Shown in pieces: positions 19,873-32,278 of a stretch of DNA of 64,000 nt (positions are counted from its first letter, which is position 1; each line of letters starts with the position of its first letter). Below the pieces are notes generated by a model that was not told the origin of the DNA, did not search any database, and saw nothing but the letters and a program-made list of their open reading frames with translations. A program made the translations under genes and the position numbers. This DNA comes from Amia ocellicauda (Eukaryota > Chordata > Actinopteri > Amiiformes > Amiidae), in the NCBI RefSeq assembly GCF_036373705.1, contig NW_027102661.1, positions 1 through 64,000 on the forward strand, given 5' to 3'.

Positions 19873-22800
19873 AAGGCAGAGTGGTATAATCAGTCTTCAA
19901 CACTCTTTTATTGTACACCACCCTGAACCGTTTGTTTAGTGATCTATTTTCCAACGTGTACCCCTTTTTATTTCGATAGATCTGATTTCCGGCTGTAATA
20001 ATCTCACGAGGAGGCGCGTCTTTCTTGTTACAAAACTTTCTACCAGGGTCGTCAGAGACTTGATGTTAATGAGCTTGTTGTTACAATGGTTCAGAGTGAA
20101 ACCCTTAACTTTCATACAGGTCTTACCCGCAGCCGTTCTGTAGGCAAAAGTCTTAGGACCCCCTGAAACAAACTCCTGAGGATCTAGTTCGCTCGTTAAC
20201 TCCCCAAGGTAGTCCCCGAGGGGAGGGACCCAATCCCCTGGCCTGGTGACAAAGATTACAGAGTCAGTATCATGATAGAGCGTGCGTTCCTGCAACTGAT
20301 CCATTAAGTTGTACAGTTCAAGCCGGGCGTAAGCCGTGGTAAAAACCGCTATGAAAACATTAACGTTCCCCTGTTTGGTGGGGAAATCTTTAGGGGCCCT
20401 CCACTGGACCTGTGCCACGTGGTCATTTAAGAATTGAAAGTGTGATACTGCATGTTGTTTGGAAAACATAAATTCTATAAACTGTTCAGGGGTTTTAATC
20501 AAGGTTGTGTTTAGACGGTAATTTCTTTCCCCAAACTTACCCCACAGACTGTTTAAAATCAGTTTGGACATTTGTCTCTTGGCGGGGTTTACAGTTATGT
20601 TCCCCGGCTCTAGACGGATCCCTTCCTTTTCAAAATATTGCTGAATGTATCGCTCTTTGGCCGCGGAGTCAACACACCATGAGGGATAGCCCGATGCCTC
20701 CTGTTTCCCTTTCAGATGGGTCATAATGTAATCAGCAAAAAGAGTATCAGATTTTTCAGAAAAATGCCAAACCTCAAACACCTTACCGACTCTGTAACCT
20801 TTCTCCACCGCCTTGTCAAGCTCAATGCTACACCAGACACCCGTCATCTTCATCACTGTGCAGACAAGAGGTAGTTTGATTTTCAGTTTCCACACACGTT
20901 CTACACAGAGGGAACATCAATTTTCCCGAACACCTGTAAGGCAACACGGGTAAGAACAGCTCGCGAGGAGGGTACATGGTGACTTTGATCAATCCAAAGT
21001 AATGTCCGATTTCGAGAAAGTCACGATAAACAATGGTTGGACGCCCCACCGGGTACATTTTGGTCTTGTTGACATAAGGGTACAGACTGGTGAAATCATA
21101 GTAATCTACTCTCTCACCCTCCTTTACCTCATAATGTAAACAGAGGGCATTGGTACGACCCCCAAATAACGCATCCCGGGGCTCTAGACATTCAGGAAAG
21201 TCCAAGGTTTCCATAAACCGTTGTACCCCCGCATCCTGTTGCTTCAGGGTCGTCCACTCGTGTTCCCAAATCACCAGCACGTTCAAACCATAGGTGTTTT
21301 TTAAAGTTTCAATTCGTTCCTGGAAATCATAGTAGATATCACCGCAGAGTTTTTGTGTTTCGGGGTTAAAGGTGTTTGGGTCGAAGCACTGAGGACAGCC
21401 ATGGTAAATACAACCAGCAAACTCATAAGCGGTACGCCGCCCGAACACGTCGCTAAAACCGTCTAAGTAGTAAGGCCCCATTTTGACTTCCCCTTGATTT
21501 AAAGCATGTCTGATGAATATGTTATCCCGGGCACTCAGGTATTCCAGCCACTGTATGGAGACAGTCGAAAAGTTCTTTTGTCTAGCACGATAGTTGTCAG
21601 AAGTGGTGACCGCTATAGTGTTTTTCTGCAAGAAATTGGACCGATACATTTTCATGCAGAGAGACACTATGGTCACACTTTGCAATGGGTCGAGACCCGA
21701 TGTGTTGATAACCTCGGCGCAGAAACGCACACAGGCTTCTTTAAGGATCACCACATCATTTTAACAATAAGCGGCCATCTCTTCTCGGAAATCAAAAACA
21801 CCTCACTTAACCGTATTGTACCATTTAAAGAATTCCTCCCTCTCATGAGACATCATAGTATCAACCCCATAATAAGAGGCGGGCGGGTAGGACCCTCGAT
21901 AATTTTGAGTGTCCTTAGTATTAAAAAAATGGCAGAACCAACCTTTCTTCTGAGCCTCAAAACCCAGAGCCTTAGGCAAAGCGCTCAATTTCATGGGGAG
22001 GAAATTTAACGAGTCTATGTAACGTTAGTTGAAAGCTTCGTCGGTGAAACACATGATCTTGCTACCCTGAGCTATTATTTTTGGGGTCACCCCATTTTCC
22101 ACCAGATACTTCATCAAAATGTAAGAATCATAACCCTTAGCATTGTGGGCAATAAATGTGTAATTGAGGTATTTTGGACCGCGATACCGCGTAAAGAAAT
22201 CCCTGACACAACTCTCACCGCTAGCTGACCACTCACGATCCAACATGTCAATACAGTGTATATAATTAGCAACGTGGACCCCGTTTTCTTGCCGGCATTC
22301 AAAAGCAAAAAAGACATACCGGTTGTGCGGCGGCTCCTTTTTAACCGGCTGAATAAAGCACTGGTGTTCGGACCCCGGGGTTAAATCAGCATTACAGATC
22401 CTGCATCTCGGCTCCAGACATTTGTGTGGTTTAACCTCATGAAAACGGTACTGGAGGCAACACTGCGGGCAATATTTAGTTTGATCACAATAACTCAGTT
22501 TTTTAACCCCCTCAGCAGCGGCCCTCTGTACCTTATGCTCGGAAAAACAGAACGCTGAGAGACAAATCCTTAAGCAATCTTTACATCGGATGGTAGGGGC
22601 CAAACCCTTATGACATTGCGGATTGAAACAGACGTTACAGTAACCGTCACAGCGGTGCTTAAGCTTATCATTGAAGGCCTTATAACACCAATGACAAACA
22701 TACGAACAACCCAAAAAAGCCGTCAAACTCTTTATTCCAAATTAATGTCTATCACCTAGGAAGAGAAACAGTGTCTGTGTATGGGTTTCAGGATGTGTCT

Positions 22801-24069
22801 GAAATTTAACAAATACTTCCTTTACCTCACAACGGTACCACACAACAATTTTTAAAGACAACAACTCCTCAAACTTGGTAATGTCTGAAAAGGCAACCAT
22901 CTGTTGAGAGTTTAAGCCGGCCCTCTGATGAAGCATTAAAGCCTCTTGCAGAGCTTGGGGTTCAGGCATGTCGGGGGTGAGTAGTTTTATTAAACTGTAA
23001 GCAAAACAGAGCTTATTGTCCCCACTGGAACTCACCACTAATTGCCTGAGCTTGGTCCTAATTATGTCGTTCTTCAAGCATTTCGACAGTCTTCTAAGCG
23101 CCCCACCCTCAGGGTTACGAACCACATTCATTACCAGAGACAGGCTTTCATCAGCTAAGATGGCTGCGTTACTTTGCAATAACGCTTCGATTTTAGCCAG
23201 ACATCTAAATTATCTCCACTCAGCATTGCAGATAGGTTGCTAAACAAAGCATCCCCTCTGAGTTCTAACTGTACAACATCTCGAGGTCTGACCCTTTCAG
23301 CAACCTGTTCAAGCATTTTCTGCAAGGCCTCATGTATGTTGACAAATATTTCTGCATAATTGTCACAATTTAAAAGTTCTGCAAAAGTAAAATGCTGAAT
23401 CATTTCAAAATTGTTATAGGCCGGTCTATCTATAATCACGGGATCACTGGTACTCTTGGACACATCATCATTTTGAACAAAGCCGTCACCCCCTACATTC
23501 TCACAGAGCATGTCCACCACAGCCTTATCAGTCTCAGAACCCTCCACATTCCGAACACCCCCACTGCTGACATCTACAAAACCCCCTTTTTGAGGAGGCT
23601 CATTTAAAGCCTGTAAAAGTCCTTCAAAGATATCCAACCGGTTAATGTCAAGACCCTCCTCTATAGTGATGGCTGCTTCTGCCGCCATCCTGTGTTCTAA
23701 TTGTCTCAAATCATTTATAATAGGGGCAGAATTTGGTCGGGGTAGCTCCTCCAAAGCCTCCACCATTTCAAACAAATCGGGGTGAACTAGGGGGTGAACC
23801 TCTATAAGCGCTACCGGTGGGAGGTGGTTATTTAGATCATTGACCATCTGTAACAGGTCGGGGTTCACCGGTAAGTCTGTTAATTCACATTCTATCGGTG
23901 GTAATTGGGGGTTATTTAAATCATTTATCATTTGTAATAGTTCCAGGTTCATTGGGACATCAGAGGAGTTCACAACAGGGCCGGGGATGTTCTCTCGGGA
24001 AGGTCTTTTTAGGGCCCTAGCTTGTTCATAATCCTTTAGTTTGTGAGTTCTTTTACCAAGTCAGGACAT
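19861..24069 (-). pseudogene. Protein-primed-type DNA polymerase B, E2 copy, heavily damaged
   Basis: Replicates the element; organisation described under E3 (36561). In E2 the frame is split into at least five pieces (23155-23973, 22742-23179, 22025-22726, 20828-21994 with a stop at about 21800, and 19936-20895). The exonuclease-I motif reads FFAFEC, with Ala instead of the metal-binding Asp. Polymerase motifs A, B and C remain readable. Confidence 0.9.
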
Positions 24070-24135
24070 TTTTTAATTTATTTTTTATTTTTCCAACAAC
24101 CCACAATAGTAAGGCGTTTTGTGTCTATTAAAACA

Positions 24136-26176
24136 TTAAATACGGTACAATTCGTTAGTAAGGGTATTAATAAGGGTGTTTTGGCTCTCTATCACCAGGT
24201 TTTGCCCCAGTAACACAAGTCTTTGATTTTGTAACAAAGTATGTAGCAACTCATGCCGACCTTCAGGAAGTAGCTCCGGGGGCTGGTGGCCTGGCTCAGC
24301 TTCAAAGGATGGTCGCTCCGGTAAATCTCGGTCGAAGGAGGCAGGGAGCGAGCGTATACTCATGGACGGAGACCAAGAAGGCCTTTGCGGTGACACCCTG
24401 GCCAAGCGCGGGGTACTGTTCCGCGTTTCTGTAGCCAAGAAACGGGTCTGGGGGGACGATGTTGAAACCAGGCCGTCGTTGGGTGGTGTGTCAGCCCTGA
24501 CTGACGGCGACCCCTGAGGTTGTTGGATGCCTGTATTTGTTCCGCCCGACAATGCGGCGGGCTAAATCTGGGGTGTTGAATTACCCCCAGAAGGCTGTGG
24601 CCTGAGTAGATGTTGGGGGGTCTCCAAGACCACCGTGGGGGATCCTCTCGGTGATCTCACCGGGGAAGATGTTTGATCCCACTTAGACGGGGTAATTGTC
24701 CTCAATAGCTCATCCACAGAATGACTATCCCAAGAGTCTTGGGAAGAATAAAAATATACATTACATTTACATCTTTAAACGGCGACAGAAATCAAACTTA
24801 AAACAACATGTCCAGGACATTCAAAACCTTTAGCTTTTTTAGACCTTTGAAAATAGCCTTAGACATTCACTACAACGCCTTATTATTTACAGACAATATA
24901 TTTATTAGGACTTGATAATAAATGTAAAACAGAGAAGCCGCTGTAAATAAACTGTTTCTTAAATGTTTCTTTAAAAACTGTAATATTGTTAATAAAACAC
25001 ACACACACACAACAACATTTCATTTTTAAACGAACCTTCCAAGTGTAAACGCTTCCTGATCCCGGGACTTCCTGTTTCACAAACGTTTTCACGATCTGTT
25101 TAAATATTAAATACAATGAACACCTTCAAGCCTTTTCCTACAACCACTTTAAAACAGAAGTATAATAGCGGGAGATAAGCCAAACAACTTACTAAACCCT
25201 TTCAGACGGCTTTACTTCCTAACCAGACGGTACGGCAATCGGTCATTTCTAAACACGTTCCCCAGAAACAAGCCTAGACCTGTCCGGACTTCTAAAGATC
25301 TTTCCCAGAACCCCCCGCCCTACAGGAAACGGTCACCCATCGCTTAAATATTAGCCCTCAACGGGCAAACAAAGCCCTTTTAAAAACATTAAAGTTTGAA
25401 AGATCTTACTTACCTCCACAGAATAATCGTTTCTTATGTTTTTCGGCTGGTTTAGCTTTTTGCACCGCTGTGAAGGTAAGAGACATGTTTAACCTTTAAC
25501 CACACCGCTTTATAAAAAGCTTTAACCTCTTACAGGCTGCAGATATATACTCACAGCTATCAGATACCGGGGCTGACGGCCTTTCAGATTCTTGAAAGGT
25601 TACGGTTCTCGAAGGTAAAACGAATCAAGCCCTCGATGTGGAAGGCCTTTCGTTGTCTCGAACCACGTTTCTTAATACTGTTAGACAGGATAATTTTTTA
25701 AAATTAACAAAACTGGACTCAAACATCTTACAGAAACGTTATACAAACAAACAGGGGTTTAGTTCTTACCCGGTCGGCAGACAGCCTGTCTAGGGACAAC
25801 CACTTCTCTTGGTCGATCCTCGGAGACATTAATCACAGGCCTTTCGATAGTTTCTGTGTAATTAAAGAGACCGGCATTAATATATATTAAAACGTTTTCA
25901 TAACTCTAATGAGCCGCTTCAAAACCACACACACCCATGCATAAGAACCCATGAGCGCAAACACAAAAATCTTACCGTCGTTGTTCCAGATGATCTCCTC
26001 AGCGTTGGGAATTAACTCCTGTTGACTGGCTGAAAAATAATTTTACAGAACTTAAAACAGATGTTATAGCCTTATTTACAATACATGCACACAACACGCT
26101 CTGAGTCAATGAAAATAATCTGAAGACTTGCCTAAAAACTCGTTTAAATCGAATCGCTGATGTTGTTTCCGGACAT
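24136..26176 (-). pseudogene. Spliced right-end gene, E2 copy
   Basis: Exons by comparison with E4: exon 1 26132-26176, exon 2 25976-26029, exon 3 25770-25853, exon 4 25555-25677, exon 5 25414-25467, exon 6 24136-24737. All splice sites are retained. Exon 1 lacks one base, so the frame from its ATG is wrong, and exon 6 has a TAG near 24561. The stretch between exons 5 and 6 (24738-25413) holds no convincing gene. Confidence 0.65.
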
Positions 26177-27111
26177 TGTTGATCTTTAGTCTTAAATCGA
26201 AAGGTCAGTATGAGTCTGTCGAGCTGAAGACCAGACCTTCATACTTATAATGATGGCCACATGCCGGATCTGCTTGTAAGGCATTGTTCTGGTCTGGCCT
26301 TTGTGCCACCCTGTTACCAATTAACATATCAAAACCAACCAATAAAATGACACTGCATCAAATTTCAAATAGAAACCAAGATGGAGACGATCTCTCTCCT
26401 CTCTACTCTAAACTTTTATTAGAACCTTTTGGTCTCTCAAAAAAACATTTTTAAGCATCAAGACCTATAGTCAACAACCACTAAGAATATTTCAGGCCTT
26501 TATAAGTGCTAAAAAACAACCTGAGCCTAGAAAATAACTATAAAGATCAAAAATAACTAGCGCTTTTACAGTGATTTTTTTTTTTATTTTTTATAGCGAT
26601 GCTTTGTTTGGTATTAAACAAGTCACAAACTACTCAGAACAGCGTTTATCCCCGCAAAAGAGATATTTGGGTTTATTTTACAAAGCTTATAAATTATATA
26701 GGTTAAAAGTATTCTGAATGTTTTGATACCACACGCCATACCTATTGTTGTATGAGCACACCCCCGCCCCCCATGGTGTGAGTGATTTAGCCTTGAGTGT
26801 TGTGATCTATTTAGCATTGAGTGATCAGTTGTTTTCATTTTTTAAACGATTCCTTATCATCAGGGATTGAGACTGCTAAAATACCTTAAAAGCATATCCT
26901 TATCTTAAGTCTAACTCTTATGAGCTTTAAGACCCTAGGATGTATTTAAGTAAAACGACTGAACACATTATGTGAGAGATAAAATATAACCACAGCTTTT
27001 TTTTTTTTTTTTTACAAAAACAATTAACCTATACACACAAACACCCACACACACACCCTCTTTTTTAATTTAATTTTTAATTAAATTTGAGGAGAGAGAC
27101 AGAGCCAGATA

Positions 27112-27325
27112 CAGTGTGGATAACATAAGTACCCTATGCAAAACAGGCATTGTTAGGACCTGGGATCATAACAGACAACAGAACTTGTTGAATTTTATAA
27201 AATGATTGGGCGAGAGAGAGAGAAAGACAGACAGAGACAGTGTGAATATGATAAACGCACAATTCAAAACTGGCATTGTTAAGACCTGGGACCATTACAG
27301 ACAACAGAACTTGTTGATCTTATAA
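27112..27325 (+). repeat. Imperfect direct repeat near the right end (E2)
   Basis: Two units of about 88 bp (27112-27200 and 27238-27325) share CAGTGTG, GGCATTGTTA, GACCTGGGA and ACAGACAACAGAACTTGTTG, separated by a GA-rich tract. They also occur in E3 and E4. The surrounding 26177-27442 is otherwise AT-rich with poly-T and CA tracts and shows no gene. Confidence 0.8.
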
Positions 27326-27442
27326 CGGTTTAGATTTACTAAACCATTAAATGTATATTTAAAAAAGACCCCCAACCACTACAGGAAGAGCCGACCCATT
27401 CACACTCTACAGTTGACCAACAAGAACAACAAGAACAACAGG

Positions 27443-27627
27443 TTATGGGCGGCCTTGTTGTTCAGGGTTTTATGGGTGTACACTTTCTGACGGATATGAC
27501 GTAGGAATAATTAAGGAAATAACTCTACCTAAAATCACGCCCCCCAATTATGACGTAGGAATATTAATAAGCTTAGGGCATACGTCATAACAAAATAGGC
27601 CGCGCCCAAAAAACCCAACTATCTACT
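27443..27627 (-). repeat. Right terminal inverted repeat of E2
   Basis: Reverse complement of 11995-12179 with only a few mismatches; ends ACTATCTACT. Confidence 0.95.
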
Positions 27628-27633
27628 CATAAG
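27628..27633. repeat. Right target-site duplication of E2 (CATAAG)
   Basis: Matches 11989-11994. The following AGTAACAGCAATGTC continues the array spacer found uninterrupted at the empty sites. Confidence 0.9.
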
Positions 27634-27850
27634 AGTAACAGCAATGTCGCCGATCCTGCTACGGTCGTATTGTAACAGCAACAACATGTATCGATTTTAA
27701 AAGTGTCAGTTCCAGCGCCTCGCAAAGCTACCCTTCTGTGATCGTTTGTTCTCTAGGTCAGGCTTTCTTGACACTCCGAGGAAGAGAAAACGATGGCCGG
27801 CCGCGTTACAGGGACAGGTAACACGGCACTAGCACACGTGCACCGCGGGT

Positions 27851-27923
27851 TGTTTCCGCCCGGTTTCGAACCAGGGACCTTTCGCGTGTGAGGCGAACGT
27901 GATAGCCACTACACTACGGAAAC
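27851..27923 (-). tRNA. tRNA-Val (CAC)
   Basis: 73 nt, identical to the copies at 8185 and 60324. All stems pair, with loop CTCACAC and T loop TTCGAAA. Its 3' end points toward the right end of E2, about 220 bp away. Confidence 0.93.
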
Positions 27924-28443
27924 CAACCTGTCCTGGCGTTTCGAATGGCTCCCATCGAAGCAGGCTGGTAAAACGTGCACAGGCGTTTCCCTTGGGCCAG
28001 CCTGTGAGATAAAGGTTTCTAATTTCACTGACCTATTTTGCAATGCTCAAGGGCACATCAGGACACTTTGGAAACTCTTTCAAAGGCAGGACGCCCTGCG
28101 CTCTGACAGTGCCTGCACTTAGCCCAACAAGGTGATGCTGAATGGCTTGTTCAAACGGCTGGTGGTCTTCCTTCACCAGCAGACTATCAGAGCTATACTG
28201 CGCCTTCAACTACATAAGAGTAACAGCAATGTCGCCGATCCTGCTACGGTCGTATTGTAACAGCAACAACATGTATCGATTTTAAAAGTGTCAGTTCCAG
28301 CGCCTCGCAAAGCTACCCTTCTTCGATCATTAGTTCTCAAGGTCAGGATTTCTTGCCACTCCGAGGAAGAGAAAACGCCGGCCGGCCTTGGGGCAGAGAG
28401 ATGAGGACGGGTAACACGGCACTGGCATACGTGCACCGCGGGT

Positions 28444-28516
28444 TGTTTCCACCCAGTTTCGAACCGGGGACCTGTCGCGTGTGAGGCGAACGTGATAGCC
28501 ACTACACTACGGAAAC
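28444..28516 (-). pseudogene. tRNA-Val (CAC), degraded
   Basis: 73 nt with the CAC loop intact, but with substitutions in the acceptor/T junction (GGGTGG), T stem and first anticodon-stem pair. Probably inactive. Confidence 0.65.
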
Positions 28517-28649
28517 CGACCCGTCCTGGCGTTTCGAATGGCTCCCATCGAAGCAGGCTGGTAAAACGCGCACAGGCGTTTCCCGTGGGCCAGCCTGTGA
28601 GACAAAGGTTTCTATTTTCACTGACCTATTTTGCATTGCTCAAGGGCAA

Positions 28650-28901
28650 GAGGATCCAGAAAAACAGGTTACTGAAATGATGTTTGACGCCGTGGACTGG
28701 CCGTTCTTGAAAGAGGTCATAAACTGTATAAATGATGGTTTTGACATCTTGACCAAATGTTCGCAACTGGATTTGGTTAGAAGGAGAATATGCTGGATTA
28801 TGGATTATATATCCCCCTTGAATGACGACGACGATGATAAAACAGACGACGTGTGGGGTTTTGGAGGGGGGTCTGACGGCTCAGGGGCTACTCTCTTCTA
28901 A
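28650..28901 (+). pseudogene. ORF1 3' fragment (E3)
   Basis: Codons for the last ~83 residues of ORF1, with the Asp run and Gly-rich tail, joined to array sequence. The promoter and first 150 codons are missing. Confidence 0.85.
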
Positions 28902-28979
28902 GAGGGCGGTGTGTCATGACGTAGTGAAGAGATAGGATAAAAGGCGCAACAATTCATTCATGGTTTAAAATTAAAGAGA

Positions 28980-29828
28980 ATGTCTTACCCGAAAGCTGCG
29001 GACGTCGACAGGCTCTACAGGCCTCTTCAAACCCGGGATCACCCCTGGTTCTATTCCCCAGATTTTGTATACACTCTGGAACCCTTTGACTGCGGTTACT
29101 CTCCAAGACCTCAGACCCCGGTCCCTCAGGACGAAACAACATGCGGTGCGATGGATGTCCAAATGAGTCTCGGGGATCCCCAGCCTCTGGAGCTCATGGA
29201 GGGCCTCGATTTTGCCGAACTGTCTACCGTCTGTGCGTCTCAGGAGGGGGTCAGTCCAATGGATGTAGAAACACCCCACAAACCACCAGGCGAACCAATG
29301 AGCATCGGACAGTCCCGGGGGCGTGATGAAGACGAAGGATTTATGCCCGGGGTATGTGACCAAGTAAGCAGAGTGGTTAAAAGCACCCTGGTGTATATTC
29401 TGAGTGCTCTCATCGACCGAGCTCTGAAAGAAGTCTGTCGGGGGTGTGAAGTGAATCACCCCAGTCAGTTGAGACACAGTTGTTTGTTTGAACCAGACCG
29501 TTACTATTTCCTGTTCTATTTCAACGTGTTTTACAGAAGACTGAACAAACCGTGGCTGAAACCGGCATTAATCAAGGCGCTGTCTTACTCCCACATACAT
29601 GTCACTGCGGGACAAGTCCAGAAAATCATAGATGAGATTTTGCTGGAGCTGAAAAAGGAGCCGTTTATAATAGAGAAACTTGGGCAGCTGCTCAATGACC
29701 TGGATGAGCCGAGTAGAAAAACCGCTGGCAAGCTAAAAGCTTATTTCTTCCGTAAAGAAGTTAAAGCTGGGGACAGCGACGAAGAATTCGACATCTACGC
29801 CACTGATTCAGACTCTGACCTTAACTAA
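28980..29828 (+). CDS. ORF2, Cys-His accessory protein (E3)
   Basis: Intact 282 residues, almost identical to E4 and differing from E1 at a few positions in the acidic low-complexity segment. The TGACGTA plus TATA-like promoter is kept immediately upstream even though ORF1 is truncated. Confidence 0.7.
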   Translation: MSYPKAADVDRLYRPLQTRDHPWFYSPDFVYTLEPFDCGYSPRPQTPVPQDETTCGAMDVQMSLGDPQPLELMEGLDFAELSTVCASQEGVSPMDVETPHKPPGEPMSIGQSRGRDEDEGFMPGVCDQVSRVVKSTLVYILSALIDRALKEVCRGCEVNHPSQLRHSCLFEPDRYYFLFYFNVFYRRLNKPWLKPALIKALSYSHIHVTAGQVQKIIDEILLELKKEPFIIEKLGQLLNDLDEPSRKTAGKLKAYFFRKEVKAGDSDEEFDIYATDSDSDLN

Positions 29829-29840
29829 GGGACTTTGAAC

Positions 29841-30182
29841 ATGGGGAATGTTCTGGACTGCTTCTGCAACTGGTTCTGTCATCAACACTCTGCAGCTAAC
29901 CTGAGAGCGCTATTACACCATGTGCTTGACAGAAAAGTAGCCAACGCGAGCCTTTTCTCTACAGATTTAACCATCGATGAGGATCAACTTTCAAACCTGG
30001 AAAAGTTAATGGCTGCTGTAACAAAGATCGGGGGGTACGAACACTGGGATGAAGCGCTCAAGGGGGCCAAGAATGATATTAGGCCATTTCATCAACATCT
30101 GTATGACCTTTTACTGAGCATGTTTAATACACCTCTGTTTAATTTTAAAATAGGTCATATTGTTGTTTATTTACATATGTAA
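29841..30182 (+). pseudogene. ORF3, Bcl-2-like candidate, shortened (E3)
   Basis: The ATG (MGNVL) at 29841 follows the ORF2 stop by 12 bases. Loss of one T in a T-run near 30165 ends the frame in the middle of the BH1-like segment, about 17 codons earlier than in E4. Confidence 0.7.
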
Positions 30183-30404
30183 CTGAGGTGTGTGCCTACA
30201 AGATAAAGAAACAGGTATATTTGTTGATATAGATCAAGTAACCAATCATCTGATTTCTTTTTGTCTGGACCGTAGAAAAAATTGTTGTGTATGTTATACT
30301 TTTCTCAAATGTCTAAAAAGGGGTATCTGCTCTCCTGAAGTTGAATAAAAAACCTTGTATAAAAACTTTGCGCATAGTGTGGGTCTGTGTGGTTATTTGA
30401 CAGA

Positions 30405-31496
30405 ATGACTCGGCAAGCTCCCCAAATGCAGGAACTATACTACAACCCAGCCAAGATTGGGGGTTTGGCGGGTAAGAAGGGTTTTCAAAGAGGACTCGCT
30501 GAGGCCGGAGTGAAGGTTAATGATGTGGTTGTTTCAGAATGGTTACGGGAACAAGACGCCTATACCTTACATAAACCTCTCAGGATTAACTTTAAAAGAA
30601 ACCGCGTATATGCAACTGACATAGACTCACAATGGCAAATGGATCTAGTCGATATGTCAAATTTATCAAAACATAACAATGGTCACAAATTGATGTTGAT
30701 GTGTATCGATGTTTAATCAAAATATGCCTGGGCTCGAATTCTACATAATAAAACAGGTTGAGCGGTGACGAGGGTCTTTGAGGATATATTGTCCCAGGGT
30801 CGATGTCCTAAAAAACTGCAGACTGATTAAGGAAAAGAGTTTCTCAACAGAGAATTTCAGAATCTACTGAAGAGACACAAAATACATTATTTCACCACCG
30901 GAAATGAGCTTAGGGCATCGGTAGTGGAGAGGTTTAACCGCACCATAAAGACCAAAATGTGGAGATATTTTACAGCGGTCAACACGTTCAAGTATTTTGA
31001 TAAAGTTCAGGATTTTATTGATGCTTACAACCAAGGGTATCACACCAGTATTAAAATGAAGTCTATAGATGTTGATCAAAGTAGTTCTTTTCAGGTCTAT
31101 ACAAAATTATACGGACCATTTATTAAGAAGGGAAAAACTACTTATAAGTTCAACATCGGTGATGTGGTTCGCGTTTCAAAGCTAAGGAGTACTTTTGCCA
31201 AAGGTTATGAACAAACATTTTCTGACGAATATTTTACAGTTACCGAACAGTTGGCTAGAGCCCCCCCCGTGTACCGGTTAAAAGACTATGACGGGGAGGA
31301 TATAGAAGGAACGTTTTACGAAGCCGAGTTACAAAAAATTATTGTGGGTAAAGACAGTGTATACAGAGTTGAAAAGATATTAGCTGAAAAAACCCAGAAC
31401 CGGAAAAAATATGTGTTGGTGAAATGGCTTGGATGGCCTGAAAAGTTCAATAGTTGGGTCCCGGAACAACAGGTTTGCGATATTCAATCCTTATAA
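30405..31496 (+). pseudogene. Integrase, E3 copy, three nonsense codons
   Basis: Stops at 30714-30716 (TAA), about 30759 (TGA in place of an Arg codon) and about 30828 (TAA in place of Lys, next to the second catalytic Asp). All three are also in E4. The C-terminal part with the catalytic Glu and chromodomain is open from 30924. Confidence 0.92.
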
Positions 31497-31542
31497 CAAC
31501 ATGCCCGCGGGTGTGTTGGGGGCATTACTCTCGATACTCAAG

Positions 31543-32257
31543 ATGGAATCAGGAGGCTTCTACGTGACTCTACCCAGTAACGCCTCTCTCGATATATACC
31601 CTAAAAATGAAATATCCAGTTGCACGGTACAATTTGGAAAATCTATAGATCTAAGAGGGTCGTGGGAAGTGGGGTTGGCGGAAATACAGTATCCTTACAC
31701 TTGGGCTGTTTTACAAGATAAGGATGCCACCTTCGCCATTTTTGATGATGTTAAAAAGAGTCAATGGACATTCACGATACAAGGAGGTTATTATGACAAT
31801 GTGGATAAAATATTAGATGAGATGCATAAACAGTTCTCAGAAGGCACCCCCAACATCAAGCTATATTACAACCCTATTAAAAACAGAGTGTACAAGGTGT
31901 CAAAACCAGGTATTAGCATTCAAACCAGCGGCCAACTGGGGCGTATATTAGGGTTCTATTCTGACACAGAGAGCAGGTTCTCAGAAGTGGTGGGGCGGCT
32001 TTTACACTCTTTATGTGTATACGGATATCATAACCCACCAGAGGGTCGGGGATAGTTATGTCCCCCTTTTGAGAAATGTACTTATTAAAGGTAAAAGCAA
32101 TGACATGGTCACAATTACTTATGACAAGCCACACTACGTACCAGTCTCAAAGACCCACTTTGACAACATCACGATCGAAGTCAAATCGGATCAGAATATC
32201 AACGTACCCTTCCGCTTCGGTAAAGTTAAGTTGTCAAACTACATTTTCGACCCCTGA
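31543..32257 (+). pseudogene. Minor capsid (penton-like) protein, E3 copy
   Basis: N-terminal part open from ATG 31543. The common frameshift occurs near 31995, and a two-base gain near 32228 (also in E4) changes the last residues and brings an early stop at 32255-32257. Confidence 0.85.
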
Positions 32258-32278
32258 AACAGTGTGTACATTATTAAA

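Larger units (their letters stand above)
11995..27627 (+). mobile_element. E2: full-length Maverick/Polinton (adintovirus-type), 15,633 bp
   Basis: Both 185-bp inverted repeats and both CATAAG duplications are present. It carries the complete Maverick hallmark set: integrase, polymerase B, packaging ATPase, protease, major and minor capsid proteins. It also has ORF1, a deleted ORF2/ORF3, two conserved small genes and the spliced right-end gene. ORF1, integrase (with a 39-bp deletion), protease and the small basic gene at 18869 are open; the rest are broken, so it cannot be autonomous. Confidence 0.97.
27628..28649 (-). repeat. tRNA-Val array units between E2 and E3
   Basis: Two CAC-type tRNA genes (27851, 28444) in related spacers, an empty target at 28213-28218, and an abrupt junction near 28650 with the interior of ORF1 of E3. 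No protein gene is seen. Confidence 0.85.

Noticed and set aside
24883-25116. 77-codon minus-strand frame repeated at 41603 and 57506
   Set aside because: Lies in intron 5 of the spliced gene, includes a CA-repeat-encoded Cys/Val run, and has no start context. Part of it may be an optional exon in another frame.
26623-26838. 71-codon frame at the right end (also 43342 and 59097)
   Set aside because: AT-rich, Ser/His low-complexity translation, with no promoter and no resemblance to any family.
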